Shown here piece after piece: positions 40,615-48,628 of a stretch of 64,000 nt of DNA. Below the pieces are notes generated by a model. That model had not been told where the DNA came from. It worked only from the letters and a program-made list of their open reading frames with translations, and made no database searches. The DNA is from Anaerolineae bacterium (GTDB lineage: Bacteria > Chloroflexota > Anaerolineae > 4572-78 > J111): NCBI GenBank assembly GCA_023151115.1, contig JAKLJP010000003.1, positions 124,001 through 188,000 on the forward strand, given 5' to 3'. Numbering within the stretch: the stretch's first letter is position 1; every line of letters begins with the position of its first letter. A program made the position numbers and the translations under genes.

Positions 40615-41187
40615 TCAAAAGAACCTAGTAGGGGTACTCTCCGCAGGTTGTCGGCCGGCCAAAACATCTTGCTGGTACTGTTCATACCGGGCCATCAGGT
40701 GGGTCCAAATCGGCCTGGGCAACAGCGCCTTGATGCGGGCATAGACCGCCTGGGCCTGCTCTTGATGGGCTGAGGCCACATAACTGGGAACCCCAATCTG
40801 CCGGCCCTCCGCCGTCACCTGTAGACTGTCCGCAGGTGCGCCATCTGGTAAATCGTCGCTTTGTAGCCATGCTTCAATCAACAAACCTTGTGGGCCCATC
40901 AGTACATACAGCTTGTCTAAATCCTCGTTGGCAACTTCAAAGGTTTCAGTCCAAACGGGAGTATCGGCGCCGGGATAGTCCGGCCAAAATTCAATCAGCC
41001 CTTGCGCACCAGGGCCGAGGTGAATAGCATACTCGTAGTGGTAAGGTGGGGGCAAAGCGCTTTCTGACCAGTGGTATTGAAGACTAAAGTCCTCCGGCTT
41101 TGGTTTTGTTTGATTTAATAAGGCACAACCCAAAGAGAAGAAGAGGAACAAGCCAAGTAACCTTAAGGATAGATAATCTCTCATCAT
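40615..41187 (-). CDS. Hypothetical lipoprotein
   Basis: This protein has 190 residues from the ATG at 41187, which has an AGGAG site about nine bases upstream; an in-frame start at 41208 is less likely. The N-terminus (LRLLGLFLFFSLGC) is a lipoprotein signal with lipobox SLGC. The mature part is unfamiliar: YHYEYAIHLGPGAQGLIEFWPDYPG, then VWTETFEVANEDLDKLYVLM and QAQAVYARIKALLP, which suggests a small globular alpha/beta domain. It follows the beta-propeller-like gene at 41205 by 17 bases, so the two are probably one operon. I do not recognise the family. Confidence 0.65.
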   Translation of the reverse strand: MMRDYLSLRLLGLFLFFSLGCALLNQTKPKPEDFSLQYHWSESALPPPYHYEYAIHLGPGAQGLIEFWPDYPGADTPVWTETFEVANEDLDKLYVLMGPQGLLIEAWLQSDDLPDGAPADSLQVTAEGRQIGVPSYVASAHQEQAQAVYARIKALLPRPIWTHLMARYEQYQQDVLAGRQPAESTPTRFF

Positions 41188-41204
41188 AAAATCTTTCTCC
41201 TGGT

Positions 41205-41840
41205 TCAATCCCTAAAAGGGCATCTCAAGAAATTCTGGGCATAAGTCTTGCCGTCAAATTCTTCAACGCCGGTCAGCGTATACATCAGCCGGCCCTCCCC
41301 GTTGGGGTCATCGTATTCAAAGGTATGGTCATCCAGCCATTTGGGCCGGAAGGCTTGGGCGGTAGCGGTCGCAATGGGTCGGGCCTTTTGAGTGGCGGGA
41401 TCATACACAAAAAGGGTGACCGTCTGGCCGCTTTTTTCAAATTCCTCACCTGCTTCAGCAGTAATCAAAGATGGATAATCACTATAGACCAGTTGGCCGG
41501 TGTTAGGATTCAAATCATCTTCCCAATAAAGCGGCAAATTAGACACGTCAAAGCGTTGCGGTTGCCAGGTAGCGGCCTCAAGCCGGTAGAGCAACAGTGG
41601 CCGGCCCATGATAACTAACTCCCCCCAGAAGACGCGGCTGTCCTCTGACCATTTTGTGAGGCCAATGTCGGCATAAAATTCGTCGGGCTGGTGGTCACTC
41701 AGTTGGGCCAGGTCAAATCCCCGTAGAAGCTGGCCCTGCCCATCCAGCAGGGCTAACTCGACACCGGCCGGCTCGGCGGCAATGAATTGTTCATTGGGGG
41801 CGACGCGGAACTCGATGCCCAGTCCTGAATACAGTTTCAC
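41205..41840 (-). CDS. Beta-propeller-like protein, possibly 5'-truncated
   Basis: This protein has 211 residues from a GTG at 41840. The sequence shows TolB/WD-like repeats: FRVAPNEQFIAAE, LLRGFDLAQLSDH, IGLTKWSEDSRVFWGEL, LVYSDYPSLI, LFVYDPATQKARPIA and FRPKWLDDHTFEYDD. The reading frame stays open upstream of the GTG (DELWRYDAQGQ) back to a TAA about 40 bases away, and that stretch also looks like propeller sequence. The gene therefore probably lost its 5' end including any signal peptide. Normal relatives would have four or more additional blades. It is followed by a lipoprotein gene. Confidence 0.5.
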   Translation of the reverse strand: MKLYSGLGIEFRVAPNEQFIAAEPAGVELALLDGQGQLLRGFDLAQLSDHQPDEFYADIGLTKWSEDSRVFWGELVIMGRPLLLYRLEAATWQPQRFDVSNLPLYWEDDLNPNTGQLVYSDYPSLITAEAGEEFEKSGQTVTLFVYDPATQKARPIATATAQAFRPKWLDDHTFEYDDPNGEGRLMYTLTGVEEFDGKTYAQNFLRCPFRD

Positions 41841-42090
41841 CCCTTGCCCCTGAGCATCATAACGCCACAGTTCATCATAGAAATCTCCTTATCTGAGAAG
41901 TTTCCACTCGATTTCGCCCGTTACTTCTCATTTTGATGATAGTTTAACGCCAAGTCGTCTTTTGCTCGTTACGGCCAACGTTACAAACCCCATGTAACGA
42001 TATTCGTAATGAAAAAAAGACGATCCCTCCATATAATCCAGCTAAATTGCCTTTGACTATTGTTAGTGATTATGGAAAGGGGATGTCCTG

Positions 42091-42588
42091 ATGTTTGTTA
42101 CATGTTTGGGAGCAATGTTGTTTCTCTACGGCCTGTTTTTCGTCATAGTCAGGCTCCTGACCCTAAGGCAAGAGATTTGGGCTGATAAGCACAACTTGCA
42201 AAGCTGGCCCCAACTGACCGCCCGGGTTACCTCGATACAAGTCCACGAAATCGAAAGTACCAGCAGCTTTATCCCAAGCAGCACCTTTAGCGTGGAACTC
42301 ACCTATGAATATGAGGTCAACCAGCTAACCCACATCGCTCAGCAGGTTTTGAATGGGGCCTATTTTCACGGCCAAACGAGCCAACAAATTGCTGACAGTG
42401 TTCAGGAACTTTATCCGCCAGGGGAAGACATCGTGATCAGTTATGATCCTCAAAACCCCCAGGTAACAATGCTGGGTAAACCGGAAACCAAGCGGGATAA
42501 CCAGGACCTGGGCTATGGCCTGATCTTTATCGTGTTGGGCGGCAGCCTTATCGTTTTGGGGCCGCTGTTGGCTAAACTGTACAGCTAA
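42091..42588 (+). CDS. DUF3592 membrane protein
   Basis: This protein has 165 residues. It has a membrane helix at the N-terminus (VTCLGAMLFLYGLFFVIVRLL) and one at the C-terminus (GLIFIVLGGSLIVLGPLLAKL) flanking an extracellular or periplasmic domain with the DUF3592 pattern: SWPQLTARVTSIQVHEIES, FSVELTYEYEVN, LYPPGEDIVISYDPQNPQVTML. The family is widespread and uncharacterised. An AAAGGGGATG site precedes the ATG. The pseudogene at 42602 follows after 13 bases. Confidence 0.8.
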   Translation: MFVTCLGAMLFLYGLFFVIVRLLTLRQEIWADKHNLQSWPQLTARVTSIQVHEIESTSSFIPSSTFSVELTYEYEVNQLTHIAQQVLNGAYFHGQTSQQIADSVQELYPPGEDIVISYDPQNPQVTMLGKPETKRDNQDLGYGLIFIVLGGSLIVLGPLLAKLYS

Positions 42589-42601
42589 AAGGGGTGACAC
42601 T

Positions 42602-42774
42602 ATGAAAATATGGTTAAGCCTGGGGGTCATCATCTGGTTGGGCGTAGCGAGCCTGATGTCTTTCTCGGCGGCCGCCCAGGAACCAGTCCCCCTTTTGAGG
42701 ATTTCCCGGTCGTAGAGATTTACCAGGGAGCACCAGCGCCGCTTGACTTGGCTGATAAACCGGCTGTCTCTTAA
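42602..42774 (+). pseudogene. Secreted protein remnant, frameshifted and truncated
   Basis: ATG at 42602 opens a signal peptide (IWLSLGVIIWLGVASLMSFSAAAQE) and then stops early. One base out of frame the sequence continues sensibly (FEDFPVVEIYQGAPAPLDLADKPAVS) to a stop near 42774. The rejoined piece resembles the start of a family of secreted proteins of unknown function with 'PAPVDLAS' after the signal. The remainder of the gene is absent. Confidence 0.5.
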
Positions 42775-42813
42775 ATTTTCATCCTCTCCTTTAAAGTATA
42801 CGGTAACGAAATA

Positions 42814-44113
42814 GTGATAAGCAGTTTGAAGTTCAAGGAGCTCGATTCTTCTGCCCACAGGATGGCTCTGGCAGTGGCAGCGGCCCTGTGCGGATTAATC
42901 ACCATACCCGCCTTGCGGGTAACGCCTCCCCCTGTTCTGGCTCCAGTTGCTGAACCGTCACCTGTCTGGCGAAAGAGGAGTCTCCTGGCTATAGGGGCCG
43001 TGTTATTCTTAGGCATCGTGATGGGGGGAGCGTGGTGGGGCTTGGGGCTGCTCTCTTCAACCAACCCGACGCCGCCTACTGCTACAGACGCTGTTGTACT
43101 GACCCTCGTCCGTCTCAACACCTACCTGGACGCCTACTGTCACGTCTTTGCCTGTAACCGAAACGTCAGTGCCGGAGGGGATTGTTTATGCTGCCTCGGA
43201 AATTCGCAGCGGGCCGGGAGAAGGGTATCCGGCGCTTGGCTCAGTGCCTGCAGGCAACCGGGTGCAGCTAACAGGCCCCAGCGCCGACGGAGACTGGCTG
43301 CGAATTGAACATCCCGATGGGCCCGGCGGCTATGGTTGGCTGCCGCTGGACTCGATGACCCTGATTGAACCCAGATCTACATTCTGTATGAGAACAGCAA
43401 GTGGCAGGTTCAAGAAGATCCCCAGGGCCCGGCGCAACCTTCTTGCTGGGAGGCCGAACAAACGGTCCGACCGGTTCACTGGGCTGGGCGTTGGATAAAG
43501 AGCAAGGCTTTAACAACACCGGCCGGGCGCAGCTATTCGAGCATGGTTTGATGTTTAAGGGCAATGGGCCAAAAATGTATGCCTTGTTGGATAACGGGCG
43601 TTTTTTAGCCGAGCAAGGCGCGGTGGAATCTGTTTTTCCCGCACCTTCGGCCGGTCATCAACCGACAGGCTTTGAGCCGGACCCTGTCTTTATCCTACTC
43701 TGGGAACAATTGGGTAAAGGCGAAACGGCGCTTTGGTGTATCCCCTGGGTGCGACTATCACTGACCGCAATTATGCTCGCCAGCCCTTTGAACGCGGCTT
43801 TATGTTTTGGTGGGAAGCGCTGCAAGCTCCTCAGCCCATCTGGGTCATCTACACCCCCGATCCCCTCGCTACCGCTGGTGAGACCTGGACCAGGCACGAC
43901 AACCGCTGGCAGGTGGGCCAGCCGGAGTATCCCGCTGATTGTCCTCAGGCCGGCCCGCCCCTGGGACCCAAAAATGGTTTTGGCTTGGTGTGGTGCTACG
44001 AGGCTGGGGTTAAAGCACAGGTGGAGCAGCCGCGCGATCAGGAGTTCGGTTCGGGCAATATGTTTGCCAAAGGCGCGGCGCAATTCTTCCAGGAAGGCAA
44101 CGGCGATGGGTAA
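42814..44113 (+). pseudogene. Membrane-anchored SH3-domain protein, multiply frameshifted
   Basis: Consecutive fragments in different frames form one sensible protein. First comes a membrane helix (LLAIGAVLFLGIVMGGAWWG) with a Thr/Pro linker. Then an SH3_3 domain after a shift near 43090 (GIVYAASEIRSGPGEGYPALGSV, WLRIEH, GYGWLP). Then IYILYENSKWQVQED and CWEAEQTVRPV after a shift near 43375, and LGWALDKEQGFNN and AQLFEHGLMFKGNG near 43480. Finally YPLGATITDRNYARQPFERGFMFWWEA after a shift near 43730. At least four frameshifts are needed, so no full product can be made. The 3' end runs into a second pseudogene on the other strand at about 44100. Confidence 0.7.
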
Positions 44114-44565
44114 GGTTTTTAGGTGGGCCATAAATTTGCCAGCCTCTGAGTCCAGGCGACAGGCTTGCCAGCGCCAGTTAGCTCCATCCCAGGTGTACAG
44201 ATCCAGGGCGTGGGCCTCAGTTTTTGTAGGACTGGGTATATTCAACAGAGCTTCACTCGGGGTTGCCCCTTCTAACTCAAAATGATAAATGGCGCTCTGT
44301 AGACTAAGGTTGGGTGGAAGTTGGGCCACGGCGGTTGCCATCTCCACTTCACCTTCTGCCCCTTTGACCCGCCGTTGGTCTGTAGAAACAGCGCTGGCCT
44401 TGACGGGCTGCTCAATCCCTCGGGCGGCAGAGTCAATTCTGTCCCATCATTCAGTTTAAGGGTACTGCCTTTGGTAAGGTCAATGGCGACAAAATCGCCG
44501 GGTGACTGGCGACCCCACCACCAAAAGAGCGCCAGGGCAATTACGACAACTATCAGCAAGCCGGC
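44100..44565 (-). pseudogene. Membrane-anchored protein remnant, frameshifted, C-terminus lost
   Basis: A membrane helix (LLIVVVIALALFWWWG) is followed by IDLTKGSTLKLNDGTELTLPPEGL. After a frameshift near 44350 it continues as QLPPNLSLQSAIYHFELEG, PSEALLNIPSPT and LDLYTWDGANWRWQACRLDSEAG. Coding similarity fades at about 44100 where the SH3 pseudogene begins on the plus strand. The 'GTELTLPPExL ... LYxWxGxxWxWhP' pattern resembles N-terminal modules of large secreted Chloroflexota proteins; this is recalled, not searched. The next 250 bases up to the radical SAM gene hold nothing I can identify. Confidence 0.5.
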
Positions 44566-44812
44566 GGCAATATATCAGCGTCTAACCAGGCAATCTTGAC
44601 TTTTGGTTGAATTTTTATCAGTGGTTTGGTAATATTTCTGTTGTCGTTATTGAGTTTTCCACGGTTTAAGCAATCCGGTCTCGGTAAGGTTATTTCCGAC
44701 GAGGTGAATGTCTGAGTGATCTGGGCTTCATTGGTATTGCCAAGGATTATCTCCGCTTACTGATCCCCCATAAAGGTAGTAAAAATTTTCCCTGCGTCAC
44801 ATATCACACGTC

Positions 44813-46144
44813 TCAGCGTAACCCGAATCTCATTCCATGCTTCTTAAAAACCTCTTTCCGAAAAATCGGGCTGTAGCGCAAATAAACCCCCAGCTTGTAC
44901 AGCGAGCGCATATTGGTCTTCAAATCAAAGGCCCGGCGGACCAATGAGCCAAAGCTGTTATAGGTTGAGCGCAGATGCCAGCAGGCTTCAGTCAGCTCCT
45001 CTGGCGACATATTTTTGGGCCGAAAGGAGGCGTAGTTGAAGCGATATTCTGGATGCAGCCACCATTTGCCGTCGTAGAGCAGCCGGTTTTCGGCGGCAAG
45101 TTTTTGGTACAGCGGCGTGCCGGGATAGGGGACGAGGATATTAAAGGCTGCTAACGGAAACTTATTCTCCCAGGCAAACTCCAGCGTCTGCTCGATGGAC
45201 TCACGGGTGTCATGGTCGTGGCCTAGGGTGAAAGCGGCCCAGAGTTGGATGCCGTAATCGCGAATGATTTCCAACTGCGGTTTGTAATCGTTGAAGCCGC
45301 CAATAAAATTGGGTGACTTTTTCATCCAGCGCAGGCTGTGCGGGTTGATCGACTCAAAGCCGACGACCATGCCGATGCAGCCGCTTTTGACCATCAACCT
45401 CATCAGTTCCCGGTCCTGGGTCATATCAATGCTGCCCTGCGACACCCAATGGACTTTGAGCGGAATAAGCGCCCGGCAGAGTTCCTTAGCCGCTTCAAAA
45501 TTGGAGAGAATATTGTCGTCCACAAAAAAGATGATCTGCCGTTCCGCCGCCTCGATTTCCTGCACTACTTCCCGCACGTCGCGGCAGTACTGAGTTTTAT
45601 CAAAAAAAGTGCTGACCGCGCAGAAAGTGCAGGCAAAACGGCAGCCCCGGCTAAACTGCATCAGGGTGATCGGCAGGTAGCCTTTGCCTTTGAAAATGTC
45701 ACGGCGGGTCAGCGTGCCCGGCTGCGGCGGCCCGACCGGGGCCTGGTAGAGCGGCTTCAGCCACCCCCGCCGCGCATCCTCAATTACTTCCCGCCAGCGA
45801 AATTCGGCATCGCCGACATAAATCGAGTCGGCGTTGGGCTGCACTTCCTCCGGGATGAGCGTCGGCTGCATGCCGCCCATAATCACGGGCACGCCGCGCT
45901 GGCGGTACTCGGCGCTGATCTCGTAGGCCCGGCGAGCCGTGTAAGTTTCCACGGTGATAGCCACCAAATCGGTTGGCTCGTTGTAGGGAATAGCTTCGAG
46001 CCGGTCGTCGTACAGCACAATCTCCACGTCGGGCGGGGTCAATCCGGCCAGAACGCCCAATTGCAGCGGCTCCATCCGCCCTTCGTCCACATACAGGCTG
46101 TGCTCCAGGCGGCCGATGTTGGGTTTTATCAAAGTAAGTTTCAT
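44813..46144 (-). CDS. B12-binding domain radical SAM protein, paralog 1
   Basis: This protein has 443 residues. Residues about 1-140 form a cobalamin-binding-like Rossmann domain (VEIVLYDDRLEAIPYNEPTDLVAITVETYTARRAYEIS, GVPVIMGGMQPTLIPEEV). The radical SAM cluster motif is GCRFACTFC (CxxxCxxC), followed by VVGFESINPHSLRWMKK and FTLGHDHDT. A C-terminal region (YRFNYASFRPKNMSPEELTEACW) is conserved in this subgroup. Such enzymes use a 4Fe-4S cluster, SAM and cobalamin for methylations or rearrangements in cofactor, lipid or natural-product synthesis. It is adjacent to a close paralog at 46194. The substrate is unknown. Confidence 0.9.
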   Translation of the reverse strand: MKLTLIKPNIGRLEHSLYVDEGRMEPLQLGVLAGLTPPDVEIVLYDDRLEAIPYNEPTDLVAITVETYTARRAYEISAEYRQRGVPVIMGGMQPTLIPEEVQPNADSIYVGDAEFRWREVIEDARRGWLKPLYQAPVGPPQPGTLTRRDIFKGKGYLPITLMQFSRGCRFACTFCAVSTFFDKTQYCRDVREVVQEIEAAERQIIFFVDDNILSNFEAAKELCRALIPLKVHWVSQGSIDMTQDRELMRLMVKSGCIGMVVGFESINPHSLRWMKKSPNFIGGFNDYKPQLEIIRDYGIQLWAAFTLGHDHDTRESIEQTLEFAWENKFPLAAFNILVPYPGTPLYQKLAAENRLLYDGKWWLHPEYRFNYASFRPKNMSPEELTEACWHLRSTYNSFGSLVRRAFDLKTNMRSLYKLGVYLRYSPIFRKEVFKKHGMRFGLR

Positions 46145-46147
46145 AAT

Positions 46148-46222
46148 CCCCTAAAAATTTACGATTTCAGATTTACGATTTACGATTAAAACTTTAAATG
46201 GCAATTCCAAAATCGTAAATCT
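46148..46222. repeat. Palindromic heptamer array, GATTTAC word, partly coding
   Basis: TTTACGATTTCAGATTTACGATTTACGATT (46158-46187 region) faces AATCGTAAATCTC (46211-46223). The right part is translated as the C-terminal tail of the upstream radical SAM gene (KEIYDFGIAI). Confidence 0.6.
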
Positions 46223-47531
46223 CTTTGTTCTCCCCCAACTGTCGTCCTTGTTTTCGTAGAATCTCGTTACGCGAAACAAGATTGGAGGCCAGGTGCAAAC
46301 CCAGCCGGTATGGGTCGCGACAGTTGGTTTTGAAATCGAGCGCCCGTTTAAAAATTGAACTGTACGCGTTGAACTGTTTCCGGGCGTGGAAACAACCCTC
46401 GGTCAATTCTTCAGCGGTCATGCCGCGCGGGTGAAAGGCGGCCTCCCCGTAGGTGTAATCAGGAGCCAACCACCAGCGATCATAAATCAGCCGGCCCTCA
46501 GCGCGGAGACGCTCATACAGTTTAGCCCCCGGCATGGGTGTCAGCGGGTTGAAGTTAGCCAGGTAGAAGTTGTGGCGGATAGCAAACTCGACGCTGCGCT
46601 CGAAGGAGTCCGGTGTATCGTGGTCGTAACCAAACACAAAAGAGCCGTAGATCATAATGCCACGATCGCGGAATTTCTGGACGGAGGTGGCGTAATCGCC
46701 GTATTTGAGGTTCCACTTTTTTTTCATTTGGGCCAAGTTGTGCTCGTCGAGCGACTCAAAGCCGATAACGGCGGTGGTGCAGCCGCTTTGCTCCATCAAT
46801 CTGAGCAGTTCCTCATCCTGAGCCACATCAATGCTAACCTGGCACGACCAGCGAATTTTGAGCGGGATGAGCGCCCGGAAAAGTTCTTTGGCTTTGGGCA
46901 CATCCACAAAAATATTGTCGTCCACCAGAAAAATATGGCGACGCCCGCTGGCCTCGATGTCGGCTACTACCTCCGGCACAGGTCGCTGGCGCAGGTTGAA
47001 CCCATAAAAAGCATGGATCGAGCAGAACTCGCAGGCAAACCGACAGCCCCGGCCATATTGGATCAGCGCCGCCGGAGCATAGCGCTTGCCCTGAAAGATA
47101 CGGCGATCTGGCTTGATCCCGCCAAGCGCCGGATAATCCGGCTGGCGATAGATGCGCTGCAGCCGCCCGGCGCGAGCATCCTCGACCACCCGCGGCCACA
47201 AGCCCTCGGCATCGCCGATAACGGCGGCATCGGTGAATTGGAGCGCCTCGTCGGGCAGAAAAGTGGGATGGTAGCCGCCCATAACCACCGGCACACCCTG
47301 CCGCCGGAACTGGGTCGCTATCTGGTAGGCTCGCCGGGCGTTGTAGGTTTCAACGGTCAGAGCGACGAGGTTGGTCGGCTCATCGTAGGGGATGGCTTCC
47401 AGGCGCTCGTCATAGAGCACGGTTTCCACATCGGGCGGGGTCAGGCCGGCCAGGACAGCAAAAACTAGCGGCTCCATCGCATCGGCAGAACGCATATCGG
47501 CCATGTTAGGGCGAATGAAGGTGATTTTCAT
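46194..47531 (-). CDS. B12-binding domain radical SAM protein, paralog 2
   Basis: This protein has 445 residues from the ATG at 47531; the upstream in-frame start at 47591 adds residues without homology. It has the same plan as its neighbour: cobalamin-binding-like domain with VETVLYDERLEAIPYDEPTNLVALTVETYNARRAYQ and GVPVVMGGYHPTFLPDEA, cluster motif GCRFACEFC, then IFLVDDNIFVDVPKAKELFRALIPLKIRW, VIGFESLDEHNLAQMKKK and VFGYDHDT. The two are clearly a tandem duplication (about half identical over the N-terminal third by eye). The last ten residues derive from a GATTTAC heptamer tract. Substrate unknown. Confidence 0.9.
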   Translation of the reverse strand: MKITFIRPNMADMRSADAMEPLVFAVLAGLTPPDVETVLYDERLEAIPYDEPTNLVALTVETYNARRAYQIATQFRRQGVPVVMGGYHPTFLPDEALQFTDAAVIGDAEGLWPRVVEDARAGRLQRIYRQPDYPALGGIKPDRRIFQGKRYAPAALIQYGRGCRFACEFCSIHAFYGFNLRQRPVPEVVADIEASGRRHIFLVDDNIFVDVPKAKELFRALIPLKIRWSCQVSIDVAQDEELLRLMEQSGCTTAVIGFESLDEHNLAQMKKKWNLKYGDYATSVQKFRDRGIMIYGSFVFGYDHDTPDSFERSVEFAIRHNFYLANFNPLTPMPGAKLYERLRAEGRLIYDRWWLAPDYTYGEAAFHPRGMTAEELTEGCFHARKQFNAYSSIFKRALDFKTNCRDPYRLGLHLASNLVSRNEILRKQGRQLGENKEIYDFGIAI

Positions 47532-47603
47532 GGAGGACAGTATAAAAGTAAACAGTAGCCAGTAGTCAGAATTACATCTGTTTACTGCCATTGCCCACTT
47601 TGA

Positions 47604-47981
47604 TTAGTCTTCAAATACGGCTCCAGCCGAAGCTGGGTCGAAACCGTCAGGCCAGATTGTCGTGCCGTTGTATTTGGCGCTGCGCAGCATGGTTTCACTC
47701 AAATCGGTTTCCTTGAGGTCGGCCCCACGGAGATCAGCTTTGACCAGCCCGGCGCCGGTCAGAATGGCTCCGCGCAGGTTGGCCCGGCGCAGGTCCGCTC
47801 CCCCCAACATCACTTCGCTCAGATTAGCGCCGCTCAAGTTGGCCTCAACCAAGTCAGCGCCCATCAGATTCACCCCGGTTAGGTCGAGGCCGCTCAAATC
47901 GGCCCCGTTGAGTTGAGGTCGCTTGGGATAGGCGGAGGTAACAACTTTTTCAACTTGTTCGCGTGATACTTTCTGACTCAT
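47604..47981 (-). CDS. Pentapeptide repeat protein
   Basis: This protein has 125 residues. Residues about 22-100 contain fifteen or so A(D/N)LxX pentapeptides (LNGADLSGLDLTGVNLMGADLV and so on), which fold as a right-handed quadrilateral beta-helix. The N-terminus (SREQVEKVVTSAYPKRP) is a short helical cap and the C-terminus (YNGTTIWPDGFDPASAGAVFED) is the common closing segment 'yNgkTiwPdGfdPxxaGa'. The role is unknown; some members mimic DNA and protect gyrase, but nothing here indicates that. It lies between radical SAM paralogs. Confidence 0.93.
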   Translation of the reverse strand: MSQKVSREQVEKVVTSAYPKRPQLNGADLSGLDLTGVNLMGADLVEANLSGANLSEVMLGGADLRRANLRGAILTGAGLVKADLRGADLKETDLSETMLRSAKYNGTTIWPDGFDPASAGAVFED

Positions 47982-48013
47982 CAGCGTTGCCCTTTCAACC
48001 CAACCATTAAAAG

Positions 48014-48042
48014 TTGATAGTTGGTATAACTTCGGTTATACT
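48014..48042 (+). promoter_or_regulatory. Promoter of the MazEF-like pair, leaderless
   Basis: TTGATA (48014-48019), a 17-bp spacer and TATACT (48037-48042) make a near-consensus sigma-70 promoter. The expected transcription start (48049-48050) coincides with the ATG at 48050, and there is no ribosome site, so the antitoxin mRNA is probably leaderless. An in-frame upstream start at 48014 would overlap the promoter and is rejected. Confidence 0.65.
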
Positions 48043-48049
48043 ACTGCTT

Positions 48050-48286
48050 ATGAAAACAGCTATTTCTATTCCTAACCCTATTTTTGAAGCTGCTGAGCAA
48101 TTAGCCAAAGAACTGGGCATGTCGCGCAGCGAGTTATATACTACGGCCATCGCCGCTTTTGTTGAAGCCCATCAGGGCGAGAACCTGACCGAAAAGCTCA
48201 ACCAGCTTTATGCCGAAGAAGTGTCAACACTTGACCCAGTTCTAGCTAGAATGCAAACGGCTTCGCTGGACGGCGAACCTTGGTAA
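48050..48286 (+). CDS. Antitoxin of MazEF-like pair (ribbon-helix-helix type)
   Basis: This protein has 78 residues from a probably leaderless ATG. The N-terminal MKTAISIPNPIFEAAEQLAKELGMSRSELYTTAIAAFVEAH is a ribbon-helix-helix DNA-binding domain. The C-terminal part (YAEEVSTLDPVLARMQTASLDGEPW) resembles the toxin-binding tail of antitoxins paired with MazF/PemK. It overlaps the toxin start by seven bases. It should repress its own promoter at 48014-48042 and neutralise the toxin. Confidence 0.88.
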   Translation: MKTAISIPNPIFEAAEQLAKELGMSRSELYTTAIAAFVEAHQGENLTEKLNQLYAEEVSTLDPVLARMQTASLDGEPW

Positions 48287-48624
48287 TCGAGCGCGGCGAA
48301 ATCTGGTGGGCATCCCTGCCGGAGCCGGTGGGTTCCGAACCCGGTTTCCGCCGGCCGGTGCTTATCATCCAATCTGACGATTTTAATCGCAGCCGGATTA
48401 ATACCGTTATCGCCGTCGTTATCACCTCCAATACCAGGCTGGCTGAAGCGCCGGGTAATGTTTTTCTGCCGCAACACGTGGCCGGTCTGCCTAAAGACTC
48501 GGTGGCCAACATTTCGCAGGTGATTACGCTTGACAAGAGTTTTCTGACCGAGCGAGTCGGCTTGCTGTCTCCAGAGTTTATTCACCGGGTTGAAGCTGGA
48601 CTGCGTTTGATTCTGTCCTTGTAA
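48280..48624 (+). CDS. mazF: MazF/PemK family endoribonuclease toxin
   Basis: This protein has 114 residues from a TTG at 48280 inside the antitoxin's last codons. It matches the MazF/PemK fold: IERGEIWWASLPEPVGSEPGFRRPVLIIQSDDFN, then INTVIAVVITSN, and SVANISQVITLDKSFLTERVG. The RPVLIIQ and SQVxTLDK segments hold the conserved active-site Arg and Ser/Thr of the family. MazF toxins cut mRNA at short motifs. The stop lies five bases from the end of the convergent radical SAM gene. Confidence 0.93.
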   Translation: MVIERGEIWWASLPEPVGSEPGFRRPVLIIQSDDFNRSRINTVIAVVITSNTRLAEAPGNVFLPQHVAGLPKDSVANISQVITLDKSFLTERVGLLSPEFIHRVEAGLRLILSL

Positions 48625-48628
48625 AAAA

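Noticed and set aside
43658..44347. Single 229-codon minus-strand gene
   Set aside because: Only its first third looks like real coding sequence (the frameshifted continuation of the membrane-anchored remnant). The rest is antisense to the SH3 pseudogene.
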